From assembly GCF_003255815.1 (NCBI RefSeq), contig NC_037670.1, positions 63,194,031 to 63,258,030 on the forward strand: a DNA stretch of 64,000 bases, given 5' to 3'. Shown one piece after another: positions 35,190 through 45,602 of this stretch. This DNA is from Theropithecus gelada. Taxonomy: Eukaryota > Chordata > Mammalia > Primates > Cercopithecidae. Under the pieces are notes generated by a model, which saw nothing but the letters and a program-made list of their open reading frames with translations, made no database searches and was not told the DNA's origin. How positions within the stretch are numbered: position 1 is the stretch's first letter; each line of letters opens with the position of its first letter. The translations under genes were made by a program, and so were the position numbers.

Positions 35190-35812
35190 GTATCAATTAG
35201 ACCTCAGGGGACACACGGGCTAAATTTAAATTCTGCCTTTGGTTCTTATATTGGTGCTGCCATAATAAAATATCACAGACTGGGTAGCTTAAATAACAGA
35301 AATTTATTTCCCACAGTTCTGGGGGCTGGAAATTTCCAGATGCAGATCCAGGTGGATTGTTGTCTGGTGTGGGCTCTCGTCCTGGCTTACAGACAGCCGC
35401 CTTCTCACTGTGTCCTCACATCACAAAGAAGACAGGGAGGGTTCCGGGGTCTCTTTATTTTCTTACATAAAGGCCCGACGCCTATCAGAGTAGGGCTCTA
35501 CCATTGGGAAATCATTTAAACTTTATCACCTCCCTCACAGGCACTATTTCTAAATTCTGTCACTTTGGGGATTAAAGCTTCAATGTACAAATTTTAGGAG
35601 GACACAATTCAGTTCCTAGCACATCTTAACAGTTGTGTGACTTTGAGAAACTTACATATCACCTCTCAGCCTCGTTTTGTGATTTGTAAAATGTGCGTTA
35701 TATTGATTTCATAGTATTACCATAAGGCTTAAATGATTTAATGTAGGTAAAAAAGCTCCTGGAAAATCCTGGAAACTTTTAGATCCTAAAAGATAAATTG
35801 TAGCTATTACTG
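35190..35812 (+). mobile_element. MIR split by an MLT1 LTR
   Basis: Left part: GGGCTAAATTTAAATTCTGC (35210-35248). Right part (35624-35812): TTGTGTGACTTTGAGAAACT, CTCTCAGCCTCG, AAATGATTTAATGTAGG and TTGTAGCTATTACTG. The two halves join in MIR order when the MLT1 is removed. Confidence 0.72.
35249..35623 (-). mobile_element. MLT1-type LTR inserted in MIR
   Basis: GGTGCTGCCATAATAAAATA, GACTGGGTAGCTTAAATAAC, CACAGTTCTGGGGGCTGG, TTCTCACTGTGTCCTCACAT and GGAGGACACAATTCAGTTCC run antisense to an MLT1 LTR. The 5-bp duplication TCTTA at 35244-35248 and 35624-35628 fits MaLR integration. Confidence 0.85.
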
Positions 35813-37790
35813 TGTCCCTTGTAACCTTATAAGGATGTTGGTTAATCCTTCTGTCAAAACACTGCTTGTATAGGGAGCCACGTTCTACTCCAAACGCATC
35901 GTCTACTCAAGTGCAGTAGGATGCTCTGCAGCCCGTCCCAGAGACACAAGCCCTCCTGTGCTAGCCCTGGGAGAACTCCAGCTGTGAGCACTCACATCCT
36001 CCGCAGGGCAGCCTCCCAGCTCCCATCCTCCACTGACAAGATCCCAAGAGACCGGAGTCTGCTTCAATCCTACTGTCTTCTGACTCCACTCCGTCAACAT
36101 CTGTACTCCCCTAAAAGTCCAATTAGCTATCTCTAGGAAATGAAAACGTGCACCAATCTGGTGGAAAAAAGTAAGAGATAATAGGTAAGTTTCATTATGT
36201 GTTTAACAGAATATTGTTCGAGAATCTCAAGTGAGAAATGTCTCACATCCATAGAGCGTTTTGCCTTTTATTGTTGTGTGCTCCCAGCATGTACTTACAT
36301 TACCGAGGTTATAAGCCCTGCCTCTGCCTCCTGATTCACACAGGCTGGCATTAGATGAGGGGCTAGGGAAGACAGTTTTCAGGATCTTCATTCTTCTGTC
36401 CCCATAGCTAGAGTGAACTCAATACTTGGGCCAAACCAGTCCATTTGGGACTTGCATATCTTGACTGGATAGCATTGACTTCCCTTTGAATTGCTTCCAC
36501 TGAGCTGCATGTGATACTATCCCATCAATGTACATGGAAGAAAGTTATAGACAGATTTTTGAACTTTATGTTTGTATTTTCTGTATGGATTTGAAAAAAA
36601 TTTTCATTATATCATAAGGACTAAGGGGAAAATTTCTCTCAGGTCTCAAAATAAGAAATAAATATGCTCCTCCTAGGCAACACATCTTTATTTTTATTAT
36701 CAGTACTGTGGATTGTGCAATGGATTAGATTTCCACCCCCTCGGCTACTGGAAAATTCAAAATGAAATTTGTATTCCATCTCTGGTAAGTAAGTATTTGG
36801 AAAGCATTTAGAGTCATAACCTTGCCATTCAATTTATCTTTTTTCCTTCTTCCTCTCAAATCTCGTAACTTTAAAATTTTTCCCTCACAAAGCACAAGTA
36901 ATTCCCTGGAGACTGTGAATCCAGCAAGTGCCATGAGTCCACGTACAGAACTCTCCCCATGACCTCCCCTAGCCTTCAGGGATTCCAAGGCAAAACTCAA
37001 AGTGAAGGATCCCTCTTCTGTTTTTAGCTAATAAGGGGGGGAACCGAAAGTCCTTCACATGTTTTCGGGACACTTATACTCTTTCCTGACACAGTAGGCA
37101 CATCATCGAGGTGACTTGTTATTGGTTTTCTTGCATTTCATACCAGGTTTTGCAAAAGGCAGACACAATTTTCAGCAATTACTCTAAGAATGTCTACATT
37201 TAATTAAGTTCTATTCCTCAAGCCAATATCCAAAATGTTTGCATGGTTCATTGAGTCTCACAGAGCTCTGGTTATTTAAATATTCCCTCACTGAATATCA
37301 CAGTTGCAATTCTTAATTTAAAGTCTGCACATCTCTATGGAATATGTTTAATAAAAATGTTTGAAAAGAACTGGGTCATTTTGGTTAAGGTTCTCAACTC
37401 ACTTCAATAGTTGCCACATATGATCATCTGTAAAGTCAATTTTTAATGTCACACAAATCAAATAAGTTAAACTTCAAAGACTAAATTTCAAGCATTTAGT
37501 GACTGTATACTTTAGCAATTAGTTGTGCACACATTCTCGTGATTTTTGACATTTTGTTCAAGGGTAGGAAAAAAGTGGTGTCAAACTCTGATCTAAGTGT
37601 GACATATCAAGTGAGGCTGCTCTCTGAGAAGAATATATGACACAGCTTACTAAAGAAACCAAACCAATCTACATATATCTACAACTAAACAGTGGTTTGG
37701 TTTCTTTTGTAATGTATCTATATTCGTTGCATATAAAAAATCTAAAATATTTTTTCTAGGTCTCAAGAAGGATTTTTTTATAAATCCATG
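35813..37790. other. Unassigned repeat-poor interval, about 2 kb
   Basis: No transposon recognised over almost 2 kb. A 91-codon minus frame (36725-37000) begins inside the block and has no domain I know. The block could hold conserved noncoding sequence, but conservation cannot be seen from one sequence. Confidence 0.45.
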
Positions 37791-37811
37791 CACACTTAAG
37801 TATAGATTTTA

Positions 37812-38158
37812 TTTATGTATTTATGTATTTATTTATTTATTGTGATGGAATCTTGCTCTGTTGCCCAGGCTGGAGCACAGTGGGAGACCTCAGCTCATTG
37901 AAACCTCTGCCTCTGGAGTTCAAGCAATTCTCCTGCCTCAGCCTCTGGAGTAGCTGGGATTACAGGTGCCTGCCACACACCTGGCTAATTTTTCTGGTTT
38001 TTTTTTTTTGGTTTTTGTCCTTTTTTTTTTTTTTTTTTTTAAGGGACAGAGTTTCACCATGTTGGCCAGGTTGGTTTCGAACTCCCAACCTCAAGTGATC
38101 TGCCTGCCTCTGCCCTGCAAAGTACTAGGATTATAGGCCTGAGCCACCACGCCCAGTC
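37812..38158 (-). mobile_element. Old Alu (AluJ/S-like), antisense, with expanded T tracts
   Basis: (TTTA)n tail, GATGGAATCTTGCTCTGTTG, GGATTACAGGTGCCTGCC, then a linker with two long T runs near 37998-38040, then GTTTCACCATGTTGGCCAGG. Twenty-one-base target-site duplications with one mismatch flank it (37791-37811 and 38159-38179). Confidence 0.93.
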
Positions 38159-38179
38159 CACATTTAAGTATAGATTTTA

Positions 38180-39188
38180 AATATCATTTCACTATAAGTC
38201 ATAGACCAAAAATTTAAGTGTAAAAATATTAATGCAAACCATCAGCCTACATGTTTATCTCGTAGTTCATGTTAGCAGAAAAAAAAAATTTCAGTTTGGT
38301 TTTACAAATATGAATACAATTATTGATTGAATGTATCTGCCTAAAATATTCTATCCAAATTAAATCTGATGACGTGATGCCATATGGAATAATCTGAGAG
38401 CAGCAACACAGACTTCTGTTTTAACTCAGAATGAAAACAAATTAACTAGCTAACTCCCTTTCTCTGGCTTCTATTCATTATCATTTGCAAAGTATGATTT
38501 AATGCCTAGGAATCAATAACCAGTAAATCGTATTTTCTTCTAAAGCAATTTAATTTATCATTGTTTGTTTTTATAAGAAATTTAGTCATGACACCATGAC
38601 TTTTTTCTTTCATATGATTTTAAAAATGGTCATTATAACAAATAGGAAAAATAAATAAAGAAGAAGCAAAAGGTCTTAATAATGTCCAAAGAGAGATAGC
38701 TAATGACAATAGTTTATTTCCTTCCAGTATCAATCAATCAATCAATCACACATTTTACTTATGAATTAAATTGCTTTAACACAATGCTGCCAAACCCTAA
38801 AATGCACACGGACACAACACAAATTGCCACACCACTTTTTCAGTAATTCTCCACTTAGCCCCTACTGTAATTTTCCATTTCCTCATAGGCGCCAAGTTTC
38901 TTTTTTGTTCTTGCTTTTTGTTCCCTCTCTGTCCTCCTTTTAAAAACCTCAGCCACCTTGGTCTTAGTTGAAGTTGAGCTCAGTGTATACTGGATTGTCT
39001 CCCTTACTGCAGCTGTCTGAATACAATCCGTCTTGCCCTCTTTAACAAGTGTTCAGTCCTGTTTCTCTTTAAAAATTTCTGATCCCGGTCCTCCCGGCCC
39101 CCACCATGCATGTAAGAAAATTTGCACCCACGCCCACACGTGTCACTAGCTTAAATATTGAGAAAGAAAAGAAACTTCATCTGAGGAA
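38180..39188. other. Unassigned AT-rich interval, about 1 kb
   Basis: Contains an (AATC)n microsatellite of five units at 38730-38749. Otherwise no repeat or gene is recognisable. Confidence 0.5.
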
Positions 39189-39590
39189 TGTGAGCCCCCT
39201 TTAATTATCAGGCCTAATTGCATCAGTCACCTCTCATTCCTCCTTGAACTAAATAATTACTGCTTGAAGCCACTTGCTAGGTGGGTTCTGGACTAACTGA
39301 TGTCCAGTAGCCATAAAATGCCATACGCTGGACACTATGTTCCCTACCCTATTGTTCAACAATATATAGCCAATCACTGACAAATGTTACCACTGTAAAC
39401 CAATGAGAATTCTAGGCAAACAACTTTGTATCAGGGCCCTCTTTGTCTCCTTTGCCTTTAAGAACCTGTTTGTAACAAAGGAGCACTCCCCAAGGCAGCT
39501 TGGAATTATGTCCTAGGCTGCTGTGTTCAACCTTGACCCAAATACACTCTCTATATTAATTTTTCTTCAGCTTCTATCTTTAGGTTGACA
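39189..39590 (+). mobile_element. Probable ERV solo LTR, family not named
   Basis: Two CCAAT-type motifs (AGCCAATCACTG and AACCAATGAGAA near 39370-39405), a U3-like stretch, then a CT-rich end finishing TAGGTTGACA. TG...CA ends are possible at the stated bounds. No target-site duplication is visible, so ends are approximate. Confidence 0.5.
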
Positions 39591-40728
39591 GTATCTCCCC
39601 CATCCTGGCCACCACCACCACACACAGTTTAGATTAACAACTGTATGCACAGGGTGTGCTCCAGGTCTTCTGACTCACAAGCATTTACAGCCAAATGTCC
39701 TGTCCCCATGTGAGATCATGACTCCAATCCTTGGGGCCTCCAGCCAGTCCCAAACTCCCAGAATCACATGGCACTGCCTGTCTGATATTACTCTGGGATT
39801 TACTTCTTACTTGATTTCCAGCACCTGGGGAATTTTATTTTTTCCAAACTAAGCTAGATATTTTAAAGGCAAATATATCCAGCATTTACTCAGCATTTTG
39901 TGTTTACAGTAGGAAGGATTCATGAACCTCAGCTCCATCTGCCACGTGACCATAAACCCTATTTTCTACTGATAATTCGGCATATAATAGAGACTGACAC
40001 TCAGTAGGACTAACAGATCTGTGGAATAATCCCCACTTGCTCATTCACTTGTGGCATGAATATGTATTTACATAATTGGAGTCCTCCTTTAATAGTTTTA
40101 TATCTTGTTTCCAGCATGGGCTTCCTAATGTATGATGAAAGCTCTCTGCCTAGATTCATTTTCCATATAATTGAACTATTTGATTCCCACAGAGTCCCCT
40201 GGAAATGAATTAGCCACTGGGGATAATGAATAGAGGACAGGAGAACATGCCAATGAACTGTATCAGGTCAACCTTGAAGTTTGCCCCAAGGCCCACATAA
40301 CCCACACGGTGATATTCAGCTAACCAGAACAACCCTGTGCACAGATCAGAGAGGACTGTGGTGGAAAACAGAGGCCTCCTTTACTCCCAAGTCCACCCAT
40401 CAGCCTAGAAACCAGTAGAATCATTATCACTGCTGGTTTTGCTCAGCCAATACACTTCCCATGGTACAAGATCAACTTTATGGCATCTGAATGTGAAGAT
40501 CCACAAGCCACCTCTGAAATCGACAGCTAAGCTAGTGATCCTGCAAAACTTTATCTGTTTTGGTTGCTTTTAGCTCCATTTTTCTAGTTGATCTTAAAAC
40601 CTATATAGTTAAAAGTCATGAGCTAAACAATATATAACTAAATTCCCACTGCCTAACTTATAGATAGAATCTGTAAGTTACGATGGTAAGTTGCTTACAT
40701 TGTTTTTCAGGAACTTGGGGTCAACCTT
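39591..40728. other. Unassigned interval between LTRs, about 1.1 kb
   Basis: No retroviral coding homology is visible in any frame and no named repeat. It separates two LTR-like segments that do not resemble each other, so it is unlikely to be one provirus. Confidence 0.42.
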
Positions 40729-41140
40729 TGTCCAGCTCAAGCCATCTGAGCCTCCAACTGGACAGGGTTGATTCCCTGCAGCAATGTTCAATAAGTGATC
40801 TTCTAACATTAGAGGGATGAAAACATCACTCTCAGATCATGTTAATGATGCCATTTTGTGAAGACGTGTCCCATAAAGAGCCATGAAGCTTGACTGCATT
40901 TACATGGACCACTGATTACCTCATTTTTCCTCACCCCCAATCACCTTTCCTAATGCCTTGGACCACCTTGCTCCTCTATCTCGTAAATATCCCTAAGACC
41001 CCATCTTCAGGGAGGTGGATTTGAGAGGTATTCTCCCACTTCCTTGTTTGGCTGCTTTGTGAATAAAATCTTTTCTCTACTGCGAAACTTGTCATTTCAG
41101 TGACTGGCTTATTGTGCAAGGGGTGGAACATGCTGGTTCA
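40729..41140 (+). mobile_element. ERV1-type solo LTR
   Basis: CCATTTTGTGAAGACGTG, AAAGAGCCATGAAGCTTGAC, GTGAATAAAATCTTTTCTCT and GTGACTGGCTTATTGTGCAA have the layout of an ERV1 LTR with a polyadenylation signal about 80 bp before the 3' end. TG...CA ends fit. Family not assigned. Confidence 0.6.
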
Positions 41141-41149
41141 GTATCACCT

Positions 41150-41650
41150 CCACATTCATCTTTCTGGCCGGGATCCCATCTCTGAATTCCAAACTCCAAA
41201 TCTCTACTTGAAGAAGTTACTCAGACTTCTAATAGGCTTATCAAATGTAACACAGACAAAACTGAATTCTGCATCTCCCTCCACTACCTCCTGTTAAGCC
41301 CACATTCTTCTCTGTATCAATAAATATCAATCTCATTCATTTAGTTGCTCACACTAAACTCCTTGCAGTTAACCTGGAAACCTTCCTTTCTCTCATGCCC
41401 AAATGCAATGCATCAGCAAGTCTTATTAGCCTAACCTTCATAGTATCCTTTGATCTTTAGCCCTTACTCTGGTCATTTTGACTTCTGGACTTTTCACATT
41501 TCCAACTCAGGAGGTACAGAGCCTGTAGCTACAATTCTGGAAGTGTACTTCTCCAGAGAAGACTCTTAGACTGGGATCTCCTTGAAGCAGTGTCGATTTT
41601 TGATCCAGACTTTTAACCTTAGAGCCTAGTGAAGGGCCTGGAGGTACCTG
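41150..41650 (+). mobile_element. L2 LINE fragment
   Basis: TTCTGCATCTCCCTCCACTA, CATTCATTTAGTTGCTCACA, CATCAGCAAGTCTTATTAGC and, near the end, TGGGATCTCCTTGAAGCAG with CTAGTGAAGGGCCTGGAGG follow the L2 3' order. Diverged. Confidence 0.62.
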
Positions 41651-41777
41651 GCAAATGACCAAAGAAAGCTAAATGACAACTGGACACAGCTCATTGCCAC
41701 GAAGTGAATATAGCTTGACAAAGTCTTGGCAATGTAGAATTTTACCTGAATGTTGTTAAACACAGTTGATGAGAGGC

Positions 41778-42283
41778 TGTTGGCTTAGACCAGCCTCCTG
41801 CACTAGGCCCCAGCAGACCAGATCAAACCAGAATGGACAGACCTGTGGTAAGTGCCATGGAACCAAACAGAAGTTTGAAATGGGTTGGTTTTCCTGAAAA
41901 ACAGGAGATTTCAGTTAACCTGGTTCAGCACAATAAGGAAGTTCCCTCTGTTTTAACCCTGTAAGGAAAGAAACTTTCAAATGACCAATACACTTTTTGT
42001 TCCTTGTTTCTGCTTCCTTGAGTCTTTTCTGCCTGTAAAGTCAACCTCCTCTGATCAGTTGATAGGAACCTCATTCTATTTCTCAGAAAATAGAGAATAT
42101 AATTCTCTATTTCTCAGAAAATAGAGAATATAATTCTCTATTTCTCAGAAAATAGAATGAGGTTTTATTTCTCAGAAAATTCTCTTTTCAGAAAATAGAA
42201 CAAGGTGATGCTCAATCCTAGAATAGCAAATAAAAGCCAATTAGATCTTTAAACAAAATTTCTTATAATTTTGTCTTTTGATG
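41778..42283 (+). mobile_element. ERV1-type solo LTR with an internal minisatellite
   Basis: TGTTGGCTTAGACCAGCCTC start, AAAAACAGGAGATTTCAG, CACAATAAGGAAGTTCCCTC, ATTTCTGCTTCC-like and AATAAAAGCCAATTAGATC before the 3' end give a complete LTR layout on the plus strand. I recall a similar primate ERV1 LTR but do not fix the family name. An internal tandem expansion sits at 42073-42160. Confidence 0.65.
42073..42160. repeat. 31-bp minisatellite inside the LTR, about 2.7 copies
   Basis: Units start ATTCTCTATTTCTCAGAAAA and finish TAGAGAATATA. Unit 1 is 29 bp (42073-42101), unit 2 is 31 bp (42102-42132), and unit 3 is partial. Each unit junction (TAGAGAATATAATTCTCTA) is nearly self-complementary. 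Confidence 0.92.
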
Positions 42284-42289
42284 AGGTAA

Positions 42290-42649
42290 AGGAATATCCC
42301 ACCCTTTTGTGTCCCCGAAAACAGCTTACTGCAAAGACTCGCCCCTCCCATATGACTTAGATGTGTGATGCCCCCTTGTTCCCTGTGAAAAAGACAAAGA
42401 CTCTGCAAATTCCCATTTTTCTGCCTCATAAATAATTAGCTGAACTGCTTTGTCCCCACCGATCAACCAAACAAAATGCTTGTTAGCCTTCCTCCAGGGC
42501 CCCCTCAGCCTGAGCAGCCGATACCCCTCCTGAGAACAGGCTGGCCTCAGGGAAAATATTATCTGTCTACTATCTGATGATGCTACTCTTTCATCCCAAT
42601 TCCCCATGCCTGGTTCTTTCTAGCCTTGTTGACTCGTGTCTATGAAAGA
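42290..42649 (+). mobile_element. LTR-like segment split by the L1 (left part)
   Basis: With the L1 removed, this joins 45456-45602: TGAAAGAAAAGAAACTCTTT, TTGCCTAAGTTCTGGAGTTG, CTTTTGAACAAATGTCTC and TTGATCACCTTGTTGACA. The layout recalls an ERV1 LTR R/U5 region. Family unnamed and the left bound is uncertain. Confidence 0.4.
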
Positions 42650-42664
42650 AAAGAAACTCTTTTT

Positions 42665-44283
42665 CATTTTTAATTATACTTTAAGTTCTAGGGTACATGT
42701 GCACAACGTGCAAGTTTGTTACATATGTATACATGTGCCATGTTGGTGTGCTGCACCCATCAACTCGTCATTTACATTAGGTATATCTCCTAACGCTATT
42801 CCTACCCCCTCTCCCCACCCCACGACAGGCCCTCGTGTATGATGTTCCCCTTCCTGTGTCCAAGTGTTCTTATTGTTCAATTCCCACCTATGCGTGAGAA
42901 CATGCGGTGTTTGGTTTTCTGTCCTTGTGATAGTTTGCTCTGAATGATGGTTTCCAGCTTCATCCATGTCCCTACAAAGGACACGAACCCATCTTTTTTA
43001 TGGCTGCATACTATTCCATGGTGTATATGTGCAATATTTTCTTAATCCAGTATATCACTGATGGACATTTGGTTTGGTTCCAATCCTTTGCTATTGTGAA
43101 TAATGCCACAATAAACATATGTGTGCATGTGTCTTTATAGCAGCATGATTTATAATCCTTTGGGTATATACCCAGTAATGGGATAGCTGGGTCAAATGGT
43201 ATTTCTAGTTCTAGATCCTTGAGGAATCGCCACACCTTCTTCCACAATGGTTGAACTAGTTTACAGTCCCACCGACAGTGTTAAAGTGTTCCTATTTCTC
43301 CACATCCTCTCCAGCACCTGTTGTTTCCTGACTTTTTAATTATTGCCATTCTAACTGGTGTGAGTGATGATAAGCATTTTTTCATGTGTCTGTTGGCTGC
43401 ATAAATGTCTTCTTTTGAAAAGTGTCTGTTCATATCCTTTGCCCACTTTTTGATGGGGTTGTTTGTTTTTTTCTTGTAAATTTGTTTGAGTTCTTTGTAG
43501 ATTCTGGATATTAGCCCTTTGTCAGATGAGTAGATTGCAAAAATTTTCTCCCATTCTGTAGGCTGCCTGTTCACTCTGATGGTAGTTTCCTTTGCTGTGC
43601 AGAAGCTGTTTAGTTTAATTAGATCCCATTTGTCAATTTTGGCTTTTGTTGCCATTGCTTTTGGTGTTTTAGACATGAAGTCTTTGCCCATGCCTATGTC
43701 TTGAATGGTATTGCCTAGGTTTTCTTCTAGGGTTTTTATGGTTTTAGGTCTAACATTTAAGTCTCTAATCCATCTTGAATTAATTTTTGTATAAGGTGTA
43801 AGGAAAGGATCCAGTTTCAGCTTTCTGCATATGGCTAGCCAGTTTACCCAGCACCATTTATTAAATAGGGAATCCTTTCCCCATTTCTTGTTTTTGTCAG
43901 GTTTGTCAAATATCAGATGGTTGTAGATGTGTGGTATTATTTCTGAGGGCTCTGTTTTGTTCCATTAGTCTATATCTCTGTTTTGGTACCAGTACCATGC
44001 TGTTTTGATTACTGTAACCTTGTAGTATTGTTTGAAGTCAGGTAGCGTGATGCCTCCAGCTTTGTTCTGTTGGCTTAGAATTGTCTTGGCAATGCAGGCT
44101 CTTTTTTGGTTCCATATGAACATTAAAGTAATTTTTTCCAATTCTGTGAAGAAAGTCATTGGTAGCTTGATGGGGATGGCATTGAATCCACAAATTACCT
44201 TGGGCAGTGTGGCCATTTTCACAGTATTGATTCTTCCTTTCCATGAGCATGTAATGTTCATCCATTTGTTTGTGTCCTCTCCA
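42665..44283 (-). mobile_element. L1PA-like insertion, 3' part (antisense)
   Basis: Short A-tail equivalent, then AAGTTCTAGGGTACATGTGC, CTATTCCATGGTGTATATGT, GATTCTGGATATTAGCCCTT and CAGTTTACCCAGCACCATTT. This is the L1 3'UTR and ORF2 C-terminal region in reverse. It ends at about 44283, where orientation switches. It carries stops and is not a functional ORF2. Low divergence points to a primate-specific L1. Confidence 0.93.
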
Positions 44284-45440
44284 CCGATCCCACAGAAATG
44301 CAAACTACCATCAGAGAATACTATAAACACCTCTATGCAAATAAACTAGAAAATCTAGAAGAAATGAATAAATTCCTGGACACATACACCCTCCCAAGAC
44401 TAAACCAGGAAGAAGTTGAATCCCTGAATAGACCAATAATAGGCTCTGAAATGAGGCAATAATAGCCTACCAACCAAAAAAAGTCCAGGACCAGATGGAT
44501 TCACAGTCGAATTCTACCAGAGGTATAAGGAGGATCTGGTACCATTCCTTCTGAAACTATTCCAATCAATAGAAAAAAAGGGAATCCTCCCTGACTCATT
44601 TTGTGAGGCCAACATCATCCTGATACCAAAGCCTGGCAGAGACACAACAAAAAAAGATAATTTTAGACCAATATCCCTGATGAACATTGATGCAAAAATC
44701 CTCAGTAAAATACTGGCAAACCGAATCCAGCAGCACATCAAAAAGCTTATCCACCATGATCAAGTGGGCTTCATCCCTGGCATGCAAGGCTGGTTCAACA
44801 TATGCAAATCAATAAACGTAATCCAGCATATAAATAGAACCAAAGACAAAAACCACATGATTATCTCAATAGATGCAGAAAAGGCCTTTGACAAAATTCA
44901 ATAGCCTTCATGCTAAAAACTCTCAATAAATTCGGTATTGATGGAACATATCTCAAAATAATAACAGCTGTTTATGACAAACCCACAGCCAATATCATAC
45001 TGAATGGGCAAAAACTGGAAGCATTCCCTTTGAAAACTGGCACAAGACAAGGATGCCCTCTCTCACCACTCCTATTCAACATAGTGTTGGAAGTTCTGGC
45101 CAGACAATCAGGCAGGAGAAAGAAATAAAGGGTATTCAACTGGGAAAAGAGGAAGTTAAATTGTCCCTGTTTGCAGATGATATGATTGTATATTTAGAAA
45201 ACCCCATCATCTCAGCCCAAAATCTCCTTAAGCTGATAAGCAACTTCAGCAAAGTCTCAGTATAGAAAATCAATGTGCAAAAATCACAAGCATTCTTACA
45301 CACCAGTAACAGACAAACAGAGAGCCAAATCATGAGTGAACTCCCATTCACAATTGCTTCAAAAAGAATAAAATACCTAGGAATCCAAATTACAAGGGAT
45401 GTGAAGGAGAACTACAAACCACTGCTCAATGAAATGAAGG
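44284..45440 (+). mobile_element. L1PA-like insertion, inverted 5' part (sense)
   Basis: Continues from CACCGATCCCACAGAAATGC as ORF2 reverse-transcriptase sequence in sense; the FADDMIVY motif is legible near 45170-45190. It ends AATGAAATGAA at 45437, exactly the sequence that precedes the 3' part in an intact L1. The two parts form one twin-primed insertion. The 15-bp target-site duplication AAAGAAACTCTTTTT lies at 42650-42664 and 45441-45455. Confidence 0.93.
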
Positions 45441-45455
45441 AAAGAAACTCTTTTT

Positions 45456-45602
45456 GCCTAAGTTCTGGAGTTGCTTAAAGATCTTCTGTTCTTCCATTTG
45501 CAATCATCTTTTATTATCACAAAAATCCTTTTGAACAAATGTCTCTTCTTGCTAAGTTCAGATTTATGTTTTTATTTTGCAATTGATCACCTTGTTGACA
45601 GA
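45456..45602 (+). mobile_element. LTR-like segment split by the L1 (right part)
   Basis: Continuation of the 42290-42649 segment, ending CACCTTGTTGACA. The L1 target-site duplication lies at the junction. Family unnamed. Confidence 0.4.

Noticed and set aside
36725..37000. 91-codon minus frame in a repeat-poor block
   Set aside because: No domain, no splice support, and the length is not unusual for chance in this composition.
39189..41140. One provirus with LTRs at 39.2 and 40.7 kb
   Set aside because: The two LTR-like segments do not resemble each other and the 1.1 kb between them shows no gag, pol or env similarity in any frame.
44680..45265. Reverse-transcriptase-like coding sequence with a legible FADD motif
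   Set aside because: It is an inverted, stop-interrupted piece of L1 ORF2, separated from the 3' part of its own element. It is not a gene.
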